Below are positions 33,816 through 42,793 of a stretch of DNA of 64,000 nucleotides, piece by piece. The stretch spans positions 930,001 through 994,000 of the forward strand of contig NZ_JAGIOE010000001.1 in assembly GCF_017876575.1 (NCBI RefSeq), read 5' to 3'. The DNA comes from Paeniglutamicibacter psychrophenolicus (GTDB lineage Bacteria; Actinomycetota; Actinomycetes; Actinomycetales; Micrococcaceae). Under the pieces are notes generated by a model that had not been told where the DNA came from, made no database searches, and was given only the letters and a program-made list of their open reading frames with translations. The stretch's first letter is position 1; each line of letters begins with the position of its first letter. Made by a program: the position numbers and the translations under genes.

Positions 33816-35450
33816 ATGAGAACCAAGCCCCTGAAAGTCGCGCTTGCCGCAGGTGCCGTGTTGGCACTGGCATCGTGCTCGGCCTCGCCTGGAGCCACGG
33901 GAGACGGTGCACCGGCCCCCGCCTATGAGATCACCGCCAACACCGCCGCTCCGGTTGGTGAGCTGGACAAGCTCACCTTCTCCACCTACGCGGAGCCATT
34001 CTCGCTGGACTACGCCTACGCCTTTGACTACGCGGACAACCAGGTGCTGGCCAACGTTTGCGAGTCGCTGGTGCGGTTGAACGACGACATGTCGATTTCC
34101 CCGGGCCTGGCCGAGAAGTACGAGAACCGCACGCCCAACACCTGGGTCTACACGATCCGCCAGGGCGTGAAGTTCCACGATGGCACCACTCTCACCGCCG
34201 ATGACGTGGTGGCCTCGATGAACCGCCACCTGGACCCGGCCGTGGGCTCCTTCTGGTACTCGGTGTACCAGAACGTCGAGAAGATCGAGAAGACCGGACC
34301 CAACGAGGTCACGGTGACCTCGAAGGTTCCCGATGCCTTGTTCAACGAGTCGATGTCCGGTGCCGCCGGCGTCATTGATTCGGCGGCCATGTTCAAGAAG
34401 GCCGGCGCCGACTACGGCAACGCCAAGGGCGGGGTCAACTGCACCGGCCCGTTCGAGTTCAAGAGCTGGCAGAGCGGCGAGAAGCTGTCCTTTGACCGGT
34501 TCGACGGCTACTGGGACCCGGATCTCAAGGCCAAGGCCAAGGAGCTTGACTTCGTGATCATGACCGATCCGGTCGCCCGCGTCAACGCCCTGAAATCCGG
34601 GGAAATCGACGGTGGCTGGGTGCTCCCGGCCACGGCCGTGGACGACCTGAATGCCTCGGGTGCCGGCAAGGTCTACTTCGGGCTCAACACCGCGGTGCAG
34701 TCGCTGGTGGTTTCCAATCCCGACGGTCCGCTGGGCAAGCCCGAGGTCCGCAAGGCGCTGCTGATGGCGCTGGACCGCGACGGCCTGGTGAAGGCCGCCG
34801 AGGGCGGCTACGGCAAGCGCACCAACTCGTTGACCAGCGAGTCGGTGTGGAAGCACGCGGACGACGGCACCAAGGAGGCAGCTTTCAAGGACCTGGTCGA
34901 CTACCCCTACGATGTCGAGGCTGCCGCCAAGATCGTCAAGGAGCAGGGCGTCGAGGGCCAGGAAATCACCATCACCACCGCACCGATCGGCAACAACTTC
35001 GCGGTGATCGCCCAGGCGACGGCCGCTGCAGCGGAATCGATCGGGCTGAAGGCCAAGATCAACACGGTGACCCCGAACGCCTACACCGCGTTGTTCTCCG
35101 ACCCGGAGGCACGCAAGGGGACCGACCTCTACTACACCAGCTGGTACCTCTCGGTCGGCGATCCACAGGAAATGTTCTCGATCCTGCGCACCGGTGACTT
35201 CTCGAACTACGGCGACTGGTCCAACAAGGCATTCGACACCTCGGTGAACGCTGCCCTGGAGACCATGGACCAGCAGGAACGCTTCACCAAGTCCCTGGAG
35301 GCCCAGAAGATCACCAACGCCGAGATCCCGTGGCTTCCGCTCTATGAGAGCCCGAACCTCCTGTGGATGAGCAACAAGATCACCGGCGCCTCGCCGTCGA
35401 TCAACTTCATGTACTACCCGTGGGCGGCAAAGATCGGCGCAGCCAAGTAG
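33816..35450 (+). CDS. ABC transporter substrate-binding lipoprotein (SBP family 5), orphan paralogue
   Basis: 544 residues. Lipobox LALASCS (Cys about 21). OppA/DppA-type body with VYTIRQGVKFHDGTTLTADD and NCTGPFEFKSWQSGEKLSFD. It is closely similar along its whole length to the binding protein at 39287-40927; by eye roughly three residues in four are identical. It has no permease of its own, so it probably serves the channel encoded at 40.9-44.5 kb with a related ligand. AAGGAG is seven bases before the ATG. A long hairpin follows the stop. Confidence 0.92.
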   Translation: MRTKPLKVALAAGAVLALASCSASPGATGDGAPAPAYEITANTAAPVGELDKLTFSTYAEPFSLDYAYAFDYADNQVLANVCESLVRLNDDMSISPGLAEKYENRTPNTWVYTIRQGVKFHDGTTLTADDVVASMNRHLDPAVGSFWYSVYQNVEKIEKTGPNEVTVTSKVPDALFNESMSGAAGVIDSAAMFKKAGADYGNAKGGVNCTGPFEFKSWQSGEKLSFDRFDGYWDPDLKAKAKELDFVIMTDPVARVNALKSGEIDGGWVLPATAVDDLNASGAGKVYFGLNTAVQSLVVSNPDGPLGKPEVRKALLMALDRDGLVKAAEGGYGKRTNSLTSESVWKHADDGTKEAAFKDLVDYPYDVEAAAKIVKEQGVEGQEITITTAPIGNNFAVIAQATAAAAESIGLKAKINTVTPNAYTALFSDPEARKGTDLYYTSWYLSVGDPQEMFSILRTGDFSNYGDWSNKAFDTSVNAALETMDQQERFTKSLEAQKITNAEIPWLPLYESPNLLWMSNKITGASPSINFMYYPWAAKIGAAK

Positions 35451-35489
35451 GCACCGAAAGCGGTTCCTGCATCTGATTTCACGGCGAAC

Positions 35490-35538
35490 AAGCGTGTGCT
35501 CCCCGGCCGAGTCGTTTCGGACCGCGGAGCACGCGCTT
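35490..35538 (+). terminator. hairpin after the orphan binding-protein gene
   Basis: Arms AAGCGTGTGCTCC and GGAGCACGCGCTT pair over 13 bp with one G-U, and the interior can pair again (CGGCCGA with TCGGACCG, one bulge). No T run. It isolates this gene from the downstream IS element. Confidence 0.65.
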
Positions 35539-35726
35539 GTCTGCGGGGGCAACCGGATCGTCGGCGCCTCCCAGCGTCTGGCGGCCGCGGTTTTCCCGGC
35601 GTTTCTGGCGGTGGACCGGCTTGGCACGACCTGTGTGCCGCCTGCAGCCTTGCAGGTGCCCGGGGGGATCGTCCCGCCTTTCGCGGACACCCCTAGATGA
35701 ATAAGTCCTAAATCGGTGCCGAGGAC

Positions 35727-35762
35727 AAAAGACCCCAGTTCATTTTTGAACTGGGGTCTTTT
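35727..35762. terminator. bidirectional intrinsic terminator at the IS left end
   Basis: Perfect 16-bp arms around a TTTT loop (AAAAGACCCCAGTTCA at 35727-35742 and its complement at 35747-35762), with A and T runs at the bases. Placed before the transposase start, it would stop outside transcripts from entering the transposase gene. Confidence 0.85.
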
Positions 35763-35793
35763 AATCGTTCGAGGAGAGTGTTAAGCCTCGTAT

Positions 35794-36699
35794 GTGAACC
35801 CAAAACTCAACACTCTCCTGACCACACTCTACGTCCTGCTGACCGATCGTGTCCTGCCGGATTTGGGATACGACCGGTCGAGCAAACCCGGCCGCAAGGC
35901 CGTCCTTGGCGACGCCGAACTGTTGTGCCTGGTCGTGGCCCAGCACCTCTTGCACGGGCACTCCTCCGAAGCCCGGTGGGGCCGCTACGCCCGCACACAC
36001 CTAAAGGAAATGTTCCCCGGCATCCCGCAGCAATCCGGCTACAACAAACGCGTCCGCGCCGCCGGAACGCTGATCTCCGCGGTGATCACCGCCCTGGCCA
36101 GGGACACCGAATCCTGGCACGAGATCCTCCGCCTGCTCGATTCGACCCCGGTCCCGTGCGGCACCAGCCGCGAAACCGTCAAGCGCTCCGAGCTGGCAGG
36201 GCACGCCGGCTACGGGTACTGCGCCTCGCACTCGCGCTATTTCTGGGGCTTCCGCCTGTACCTGATCAGCACCCCGGAGGGCATGCCGGTCATCTGGGGA
36301 CTGGCCAACCCCAAGCTCGGGGAACGCGAGGTCACCGAGGCGTTGCTGCGCCACGACCACCACCTGGTCCGCGACGGGCAGGTCATCCTCGCCGACAAGG
36401 GCTTCGCCGGCAAGGAGTTCGAACGGTTCATCGCCGAGGACCTCGGCGCCAACCTGGTGCGGCCGGACCGCAAGGACGAAAAGCCCCGGTTCGGGAAGTT
36501 CGGCGGCATCCGCCAATAGATCGAGTCCGTCTTTGACAGTCTCAAGGGCCAGCTTGGCCTCGAGCACCACGGCGCCCGGACCCTCGACGGGCTATATGCC
36601 CGCGTCGCCTCAAAACTGTTGGCCCTCGCGGCCGGAATCTGGCACAACTGGAAGACCAACGCACCCCGAAAACGCTCCCTGACCGCCTACGACCACTGA
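35794..36699 (+). pseudogene. IS982-family transposase, broken by an in-frame TAG
   Basis: The frame spans 302 codons from a GTG at 35794. Family features: PQQSGYNKRVRAAG, LDSTPVPCGTSRETVKRSEL with the first catalytic Asp, HAGYGYCASHSRYFWGFRLY, and ILADKGFAGKEFE with the second Asp. A TAG at 36517-36519 (codon 242) interrupts it; beyond it the frame continues as IESVFDSLKGQLGLEHHGAR, which carries the final Glu of the DDE triad, and ends at 36699. Relatives have Trp (TGG) at the stop position as I recall, so one G-to-A change explains it. The truncated product lacks the catalytic Glu and should be inactive. Confidence 0.88.
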
Positions 36700-36719
36700 T
36701 TTCAATAGGACTTAATCAT

Positions 36720-37442
36720 CTAGGCCGGCGGCGGGTTTCCGTGGGCAGGTTCGCTGACGGTGCCGGCCCGGTCCCCTGCCTGCATCTTGGCGGCGGCAAT
36801 GATCTGGCGCGCTCCGGCCAGGAACATCTCGCGCTGGTCGATGGCCAGGATGTCTTCGCGGATCGCCGCCACATGGCTGTGGCGTTCCGGGTCGGCGCTC
36901 AGGGGGCCGGCGAACCAGGCAAAGGATCCGGATTCGTCTTCGGGGGTTTCGACGTGGTCGCGGACCAGTCCCGCAGCGCTGGCCAGTACATAGGAACCGT
37001 AGATGGCGTATTGCTCGGCAAGCTCCCTGCCTTCCAGGCCGGCCTGCGCAAAGCAGGCGAGCATGAGTTCGATGACCGAAAGCTCACCCGGTCCATTGGT
37101 GGTCAGGGAGGTGGCGGTGACGGCTATGGCGGGGTACTCAAGGAAGACGTCAAGGGTTGCCTCGGCGAACTCAACGAGCCTTTCTTCCCATCGCTCCACC
37201 GGGGCCGAGGTGCGTTCGCACGTGTGGGTCAGCACCCTGTCCAGCAGTTCCTGCATCAGGGACTCCTTGCTGCGGAAATGCCGGTAGATGGCCGTGGGGT
37301 CGACGCGGATCTCCTTGCCCAGGTCGCGGTAGGTCAGCGTGAGCCTGTTCGGGCGCGAGGCCAGGCGGAGCCCGGCCTCGACGAAGACCTCGCGGTCAAG
37401 GTGGGGTTTTGGGCCCCGTTCCCGGCTGGCCTTGGCTTCCAT
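36720..37442 (-). CDS. TetR family regulator, copy 2 of a duplicated module
   Basis: 240 residues. HTH: LDREVFVEAGLRLASRP..., LTYRDLGKEIRVDPTAIYRH, FRSKESLMQELLDRV. It parallels the TetR at 32936-33604 throughout but runs about 18 residues longer at the C-terminus (AGDRAGTVSEPAHGNPPPA). The TAG stop (36720-36722) lies within the right inverted repeat of the IS element, so the insertion probably replaced the original end of the gene; the changed tail is outside the DNA-binding and core domains, and the protein may still work. Divergent from the amidohydrolase operon, with the operator 81 bases from its start. Confidence 0.9.
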   Translation of the reverse strand: MEAKASRERGPKPHLDREVFVEAGLRLASRPNRLTLTYRDLGKEIRVDPTAIYRHFRSKESLMQELLDRVLTHTCERTSAPVERWEERLVEFAEATLDVFLEYPAIAVTATSLTTNGPGELSVIELMLACFAQAGLEGRELAEQYAIYGSYVLASAAGLVRDHVETPEDESGSFAWFAGPLSADPERHSHVAAIREDILAIDQREMFLAGARQIIAAAKMQAGDRAGTVSEPAHGNPPPA

Positions 37443-37523
37443 GCTCCGCTCCGATCGCGTGCCCCGCAGGGTCTTGGGTGCTGGGGAATCCCCCTATCCT
37501 ACATTCGATGATGACAACTAGTC

Positions 37524-37563
37524 TGTCAACAGCATTGACAGAGCTGTTGACCTGAAATAGTGT
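37524..37563 (+). promoter_or_regulatory. promoter with TetR-type operator over the -35 box, copy 2
   Basis: TGTCAACAGCATTGACA (37524-37540), flanked by C and G to give 7-bp arms, overlaps the -35 TTGACA; TAGTGT (37558-37563) follows after 17 bases. The arrangement matches 33684-33723, and flanking bases (TAGTGTC-TA) are also shared. It drives the amidohydrolase-transporter operon. Confidence 0.77.
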
Positions 37564-37597
37564 CATACCCAACAGCCCACGGAGATGAGGATCACAA

Positions 37598-39280
37598 ATG
37601 CAGGAAAACGTCGAGGTCGCCTTCCACTCAGGCAGCATTTTCACCGGTTCGGGCCAGCCCGTTACAGGTGTGGCAGTGCTCGTTAACGACGGGCGAATTT
37701 CCGCCATCGTGCCCGAGGACCAGCTGCGTGCCCACACCGGGCCCAACACCCGATTGATCGACCTCGACGGAGCCTTGCTGTCCCCGGGCTTCCAGGATTC
37801 GCACATCCACCCGGCCGAGGGCGGAACCGAACTGCTCCAGTGCAACCTCTCGGAGGCCGAAAACGCGCAGGAAGCAGTGGAAGCCATTGCTGCCTATGCC
37901 GCGGCCAATCCCGAGGTCCCCTGGATCCAGGGCGGCGGTTGGTCAATGGACCACTACGAGGGCGGCGCACCGCTGGCCTCGCTGATCGACGCCGTGCTCC
38001 CCGACCGCCCGGTGGCCCTGAGCAGCCGCGACCACCACTCCATGTGGGCCAACTCCGAGGCCTTCCGTCTCGCGGGCATCGATGCCAACACCCCCGATCC
38101 GGCCGACGGCTACTTCGAGCGCCTGGTCGACGGCAGCCCGGCGGGCACCCTGCACGAGGGGGCCATGGACCTTATCGCCGCCCACGCCCCGAAATCGACC
38201 GACGACTTCCTGCTCGCCGGCCTGCTTCGCGCCCAGGACGACCTGATCGCCCAGGGCATCACCGGCTGGCAGGACGCCATGGTCAACGGCAACCCGGAGA
38301 ACCCTTCCACGTCGCTTGCCTATGAACGCGCGCTGGCCGACGGCACGTTAAAGGTCCGCGTCCGCGGCGCCCAATGGTGGGCACGCGATGCCGGTCTGGA
38401 ACAGATTCCGGCTTTGGTCGCCACCCGCGCCCGCGCCGAGGCCCTGGGCCTGCCCGAGCGCTTCAACCTGGGCACCATCAAGATCATGGTTGACGGCATC
38501 GCCGAGAACTACACGGCCTCGATGATTGAGCCCTACCGCGACAAGTGCGGACACAAGACCGATAACACCGGCCTGTCCTTCATCTCCGCCGAAAACCTCG
38601 CCAGCTACGTCACCGCACTGGATGCCGAAGGTTTCCAGGTCCACTTCCACGCGCTGGGCGATGCAGCGGTGCGCGACGCACTCGACGCGGTTGCCGCGGC
38701 CCGCGCCGCCAACGGCCCCTCCGCCAACCGCCACCACCTGGCCCACCTGCAGGTGGTCTCCGAGGCCGACGCCGCACGCTTCGCCGACCTCGACGCGGTG
38801 GCAAACCTGCAGCCGCTCTGGGCCTGCCACGAGGACCAGCTCGATACGCTGACCCTGCCATTCATGCCCGAATCCGCCCAGGACCGCCAGTACCCCTTCG
38901 GCGACCTGGTGGCCGGCGGCGCCCGCCTGGCCGCGGGCAGCGACTGGCCGGTCTCCAGTGCCGATCCGATCGCCGGGGCGCACATCGCGGTGAACCGCAT
39001 CGCCCCGGAGGAGCACTCGGTGCCACTGGGCGGGGAGAAGCAGTGCCTGGACCTTTCCACCATCTGGGCCGCCTACACCTCGGGGACCGCGTACGTGAAC
39101 CACCGCGAGGACTCCACCGGCTCGATCGCACCTGGCTACTTCGCCGACCTTGTCGTTGTTTCCCCGAACCCGTTCGCAGTCCCTTCTTCCGAGATCCACA
39201 ACAGCCGTGTCGTGTCCACCTGGATCGACGGGGAATGCGTCTACCGCGCCTCCGACGTCGCTGCGGAACAGGGAGCCTAG
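37598..39280 (+). CDS. YtcJ-like metal-dependent amidohydrolase
   Basis: 560 residues. Amidohydrolase 3 family: HxH metal site DSHIHP (His 69, 71), HFHALGD near 350 and HLQVV near 383 for further His ligands, and GSDWPVSSADP near 447 with the catalytic Asp. A C-terminal ...PGYFADLVVVS... segment completes the composite beta-sandwich. No signal peptide, so it is cytoplasmic. Relatives hydrolyse C-N bonds in N-substituted formamides, cyclic amides and similar compounds. First gene of a TetR-controlled operon with an ABC importer and an FAD amine-oxidase-like protein, so it probably attacks the imported compound. The true substrate is unknown. Confidence 0.88.
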   Translation: MQENVEVAFHSGSIFTGSGQPVTGVAVLVNDGRISAIVPEDQLRAHTGPNTRLIDLDGALLSPGFQDSHIHPAEGGTELLQCNLSEAENAQEAVEAIAAYAAANPEVPWIQGGGWSMDHYEGGAPLASLIDAVLPDRPVALSSRDHHSMWANSEAFRLAGIDANTPDPADGYFERLVDGSPAGTLHEGAMDLIAAHAPKSTDDFLLAGLLRAQDDLIAQGITGWQDAMVNGNPENPSTSLAYERALADGTLKVRVRGAQWWARDAGLEQIPALVATRARAEALGLPERFNLGTIKIMVDGIAENYTASMIEPYRDKCGHKTDNTGLSFISAENLASYVTALDAEGFQVHFHALGDAAVRDALDAVAAARAANGPSANRHHLAHLQVVSEADAARFADLDAVANLQPLWACHEDQLDTLTLPFMPESAQDRQYPFGDLVAGGARLAAGSDWPVSSADPIAGAHIAVNRIAPEEHSVPLGGEKQCLDLSTIWAAYTSGTAYVNHREDSTGSIAPGYFADLVVVSPNPFAVPSSEIHNSRVVSTWIDGECVYRASDVAAEQGA

Positions 39281-39286
39281 GGAAGC

Positions 39287-40927
39287 ATGAAGACCAAGAA
39301 CTTCAACACCAAGTCGCTGAAGCTCGCGGCCGCCGCCGCAGTGGTGCTGTCGCTGACAGCCTGCGGCGGTGCCTCGCCCCAGGCCGGCGCCGTGGCACCG
39401 ACCTACGAACTGACCGAGAAGACCGCTGCCCCCACCGGGGAGCTGGACAAGCTTTCCTGGTCGCTCTACGCCGAGCCGTACTCGCTCGACTACGCCTATG
39501 CCTTCGACTTTCCGGACAACCAGGTGCTGGCCAACACCTGCGAGTCCCTGCTGCGGCTGAACCCGGACATGTCCGTCTCCCCGGGCCTGGCCACCAAGTT
39601 CGAGAACCCCACGCCCACCACCTGGGTCTACACCATCCGCGAAAACGTGAAGTTCCACGACGGCAGCACCATGGGAGCCGACGACGTGGTGGCCTCGCTG
39701 AAGCGACACCTGGACCCGGCCGTGGGCTCGTTCTGGTACTCGGCCTTCGCCAACGTGAAGTCCATCAAGAAGACCTCCACCAACCAGGTCACCGTGACCA
39801 CCACCAAGCCCGATGCGATCCTCAACGAATCGCTCTCCGGGGCACCGGGTGTCATCGAGTCCGCTGCCTTCTTGAAGAAGGCAGGCGGCGACTACGGCAA
39901 CGCCAACGGAGGGGTCAACTGCACCGGCCCGTTCGAGCTCAAGGACTGGCGCAGCGGCGAGAAGCTCTCCTTCGAACGCTTCGACGGCTACTGGGACACC
40001 AAGAACGCCGCCAAGGCCAAGGAACTCGAGTTCGTGGTCATGACCGATCCGGTCGCCCGCGTCAACGCCTTCAAGTCCGGGGAAATCGACGGCGGCTGGA
40101 TGCCTCCGGCCAACGCCATCGGCGAGCTGGACGCCTCGGGCGCCGGCAAGGTCTACTTCGGCACCAACTCCGCGGTGCAGTCGCTGATCGTCACCAACAC
40201 GCAGGGCCCGCTGGGCAACCCGGAGGTCCGCAAGGCCCTGCTGATGTCCATCGACCGCACCGGACTGGTGGCAGCCGCCGAGGCGGGCTACGCCAAGCGC
40301 ACCAACGCGTTGAGTGCCGAATCGGTCTGGGGCGCCGCGGATGAGGCGACCCAGCAGGCGGCCTTCGGAGAGCTGACCGACTACCCCTACGACGTCGAGG
40401 CCGCGGCCAAGATCATCCAGGAACAGGGCGTGGCGGGGCAGGAAATCACCATCACCACCGCACCCATGGGCAACAACTTTGCCGTTGTCGCCCAGGCCAC
40501 CGCCGCCGCCGCCGAGTCGATCGGGCTCAAGGCCGTGATCAACACCGTGACCCCGAATGCCTACACCGCGCTCTTCTCGGATCCCGAGGCCCGCAAGGGC
40601 ACCGATTTGGTCTACACCAACTGGTACCTGTCCATCGGGGACCCGCTGGAAATGTTCTCGATCCTGCGCACCGGCGACTTCTCCAACTACGGCAACTTCT
40701 CCGACGCCGCCTACGACAAGACCGTCAACGAGGCACTGGGCACCCTGGACACGGACAAGCGCTTCGCGAAGTCGGCCCGGGCGCAGAAGATCCTCAACGA
40801 GGATTTGCCCTGGCTGCCGCTCTACGAGGTACCCACCATCTTGTGGATGAACGACAAGATCACCGGCGCCTCCCCGTCGGTGAACCACCTCTACTACCCT
40901 TGGGCGGCCCAAATTGGCGCAAAGTAA
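39287..40927 (+). CDS. ABC transporter substrate-binding lipoprotein (SBP family 5)
   Basis: 546 residues. Lipobox LSLTACGG (Cys about 25) after an N-terminal Lys-rich leader. SBP_bac_5 features: VYTIRENVKFHDGSTMGADD, NCTGPFELKDWRSGEKLSFE, NTVTPNAYTALFSDPEARKG. A close paralogue of the protein at 33816-35450. The differences are mainly at the N-terminus and in scattered surface positions, suggesting related but not identical ligands. It starts six bases after the amidohydrolase stop and overlaps the next permease gene by 14 bases. Confidence 0.93.
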   Translation: MKTKNFNTKSLKLAAAAAVVLSLTACGGASPQAGAVAPTYELTEKTAAPTGELDKLSWSLYAEPYSLDYAYAFDFPDNQVLANTCESLLRLNPDMSVSPGLATKFENPTPTTWVYTIRENVKFHDGSTMGADDVVASLKRHLDPAVGSFWYSAFANVKSIKKTSTNQVTVTTTKPDAILNESLSGAPGVIESAAFLKKAGGDYGNANGGVNCTGPFELKDWRSGEKLSFERFDGYWDTKNAAKAKELEFVVMTDPVARVNAFKSGEIDGGWMPPANAIGELDASGAGKVYFGTNSAVQSLIVTNTQGPLGNPEVRKALLMSIDRTGLVAAAEAGYAKRTNALSAESVWGAADEATQQAAFGELTDYPYDVEAAAKIIQEQGVAGQEITITTAPMGNNFAVVAQATAAAAESIGLKAVINTVTPNAYTALFSDPEARKGTDLVYTNWYLSIGDPLEMFSILRTGDFSNYGNFSDAAYDKTVNEALGTLDTDKRFAKSARAQKILNEDLPWLPLYEVPTILWMNDKITGASPSVNHLYYPWAAQIGAK

Positions 40928-41939
40928 CGTAGCAACGGCACCGACTCCGGCTCCGGAACCCAAGGCCCCCGGCACGCCGGTGGCCGCGGGCCTGAAACTG
41001 GCGGCCGGCAAGATCGGTTCCTTCATCTTCACCGTGTTCGTTTCCTCGGTGATCGTGTTCTTCTCGCGCTGGCTGGTCCCCGGGGACCCGATCAACTTCC
41101 TGCTGCGCGGGCGCAGCCCCAACCCGGAAGCGATCGCGGAAGTCACAGCGATCTACGGGCTGGACAAGCCCCCGCTGGAGCAGTACTGGCATTGGGTCAC
41201 CGGCGTGGTCACCGGCGACTTCGGCCGCTCGCTGCAGTACCGCCAGGACGTCTCGGAGGTGATCCTTGACCGCCTGCCGGTGACCCTGGGGCTGGTGGTG
41301 ATGTCCGGCATCATGATCGCGGTGCTCGGTTTGGCCGCGGGCATCTGCGCCTCGCTGCTGCGCGGCACCTGGGCCGATCGGGCCATCATCGCCTCGATGT
41401 CCGGCCTGGCCGCGATCCCGTCCTTCGTCGGCGCGATCGTGCTGATCGCCGTTTTCGCGGTGCAGCTGGGCATGTTCCCCTCCTTCGGGTCCGGCACCGG
41501 CTTCTGGGACATGATCTACCACCTGGTCCTGCCCTCGCTGGCCCTGGCACTGTCCTTCATCGCCGTGGTGGGGCGCGTGACCCGCTCGGCCATGCTGGAG
41601 GAATTCGCCCGCGAACACGTCGAGGTCGCCCGCTCGCGCGGCGTCACCCCCGTGGCCGTGGTCATCCGCCACGTGCTGCGCAACGCACTGGGCCCGATCC
41701 TGACGGTCTCCGGCCTGCTGGTTGCCGGGCTGCTGGTCTCCTCCGCGATCGTGGAGCAGGCCTTTGGCCTGGCCGGGCTGGGTTCGCTGCTGGTCTCCTC
41801 GGTGGATCGGCTGGACTTCCCGGTGGTGCAGGCCATCGTGCTGATCGTTGTCACGGCCTTTGTCGCCATCAATACACTCGTTGACCTTTTGGGTCCCGTC
41901 ATCGATCCGCGCCTCAAGGCCGGGGAGGGAGCACGATGA
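40914..41939 (+). CDS. ABC transporter permease (DppB type)
   Basis: 341 residues if it begins at the TTG at 40914 inside the end of the binding-protein gene; there is no ATG or GTG nearer the first membrane segment with a better context, so coupling through the overlap is likely. The DppB signature follows the first membrane segment: SRWLVPGDPINFLLRGRSPN. The EAA loop lies near EVARSRGVTPVAVVIRHVLR, and the C-terminus has FGLAGLGSLLVSSVDRLDFP. It pairs with the DppC-type protein that follows. Confidence 0.9.
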   Translation: MAQSNVATAPTPAPEPKAPGTPVAAGLKLAAGKIGSFIFTVFVSSVIVFFSRWLVPGDPINFLLRGRSPNPEAIAEVTAIYGLDKPPLEQYWHWVTGVVTGDFGRSLQYRQDVSEVILDRLPVTLGLVVMSGIMIAVLGLAAGICASLLRGTWADRAIIASMSGLAAIPSFVGAIVLIAVFAVQLGMFPSFGSGTGFWDMIYHLVLPSLALALSFIAVVGRVTRSAMLEEFAREHVEVARSRGVTPVAVVIRHVLRNALGPILTVSGLLVAGLLVSSAIVEQAFGLAGLGSLLVSSVDRLDFPVVQAIVLIVVTAFVAINTLVDLLGPVIDPRLKAGEGAR

Positions 41940-42793
41940 GCATCCAAGCAGCACCGCGTTTGCCGCTTAAGCGCCTGTCCCTGCACAAGACCCGCTGGGG
42001 GCTGGTGTTCGCCATCTCCTTCCTGGTCATCGTGCTCATCGCCGCGGTATTCGCACCGCTGGTCGCACCCTACTCGCCCTCGACCGTTGACCTGCTGCGG
42101 GTCAACACCGGCCCGAGCGCCGCACACCTGCTGGGCACCGACGCGCTGGGCCGCGACATCCTCTCGCGGATGGTCTTCGGTTCGCGCACCGCGCTGACCG
42201 GGCCGATCGTCGTGGTGCTGGCCTCCACCATCCTGGGCCTGCTTTCCGGGCTGTGGGCCGGTTGGGCAGGCGGCAAGGTCGACGCCGTCATTTCCCGCGT
42301 CTTCGACATCGTGCTGGCCTTCCCCGCCCTGCTGCTGGCCATCCTGGCCGTGGCGCTGTTCGGCAAGGGCCTGGTAGCCCCGGTGATCGCCATGTCGATT
42401 GCCTACACCCCCTACATCGGCCGGCTCACCCGCCAGCTGGTGGCCACCGAGAAGAACCGCCAGTACGTGGCCGCCTACAAGGTGCAGGGATTCTCCGCAC
42501 CCTGGATCGCGACCCGCGCGGTGATGCCCAACGTGTTGGGCGTCGTCGGTTCGCAGACCACGCAGAACTTCGGCTACGTGCTGGTCGAACTTGCCGCCCT
42601 GTCCTTCCTGGGCCTGGGCATCCAGGCACCCACCGCGGACTGGGGCAACATGATCAACGAGGGCCAGGCGGCCCTGGTCTCGGGCAGCTTCCTGCCCGCG
42701 TTGATCCCCTCCATTGCAGTGGTGCTCGTTGTCGTCGCGGTGAACTCCGTCGGCGGATGGCTTTCGGACAAGTTGGGAGACCCGTTCGCATGA
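41936..42793 (+). CDS. ABC transporter permease (DppC type)
   Basis: 285 residues, start overlapping the previous stop (ATGA). The DppC pattern is seen in AAHLLGTDALGRDILSRMVF near the start and in the EAA loop around AYKVQGFSAPWIATRAVMPN. Six membrane segments, ending VNSVGGWLSDKLGDPFA. Completes the channel for the two binding proteins of this region. Confidence 0.93.
   Translation: MSIQAAPRLPLKRLSLHKTRWGLVFAISFLVIVLIAAVFAPLVAPYSPSTVDLLRVNTGPSAAHLLGTDALGRDILSRMVFGSRTALTGPIVVVLASTILGLLSGLWAGWAGGKVDAVISRVFDIVLAFPALLLAILAVALFGKGLVAPVIAMSIAYTPYIGRLTRQLVATEKNRQYVAAYKVQGFSAPWIATRAVMPNVLGVVGSQTTQNFGYVLVELAALSFLGLGIQAPTADWGNMINEGQAALVSGSFLPALIPSIAVVLVVVAVNSVGGWLSDKLGDPFA

Larger units (their letters stand above)
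35692..36724 (+). mobile_element. IS982-family insertion sequence, inactive
   Basis: About 1,033 bp. The left end CCTAGATGAATAAGTCCTA and the right end (minus strand) CCTAGATGATTAAGTCCTA match at 18 of 19 positions. Between them lie a bidirectional terminator and one transposase reading frame that is interrupted by a stop codon. No clear target-site duplication flanks the repeats, so the exact ends are uncertain by a few bases. The right repeat contains the stop codon of the neighbouring tetR gene. Confidence 0.8.

Noticed and set aside
33774-35690. 638-codon minus-strand open frame
   Set aside because: Antisense to the orphan SBP gene; repetitive Gly/Val/His content, no motif.
35494-35700. 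68-codon frame just before the IS element
   Set aside because: Lies over the SBP terminator hairpin and runs into the inverted repeat; no ribosome binding site or family. It could be a gene remnant cut by the IS, but nothing supports it.
38348-41146. 932-codon minus-strand open frame
   Set aside because: Covers the amidohydrolase, SBP and permease genes, all with clear family motifs on the plus strand; composition is typical of an antisense artefact.
42253-42789. Upstream extension of the double ATPase gene
   Set aside because: Lies in a different frame within the DppC-type permease gene; the ATG at 42790 with ATGA overlap and the family N-terminus fits better.
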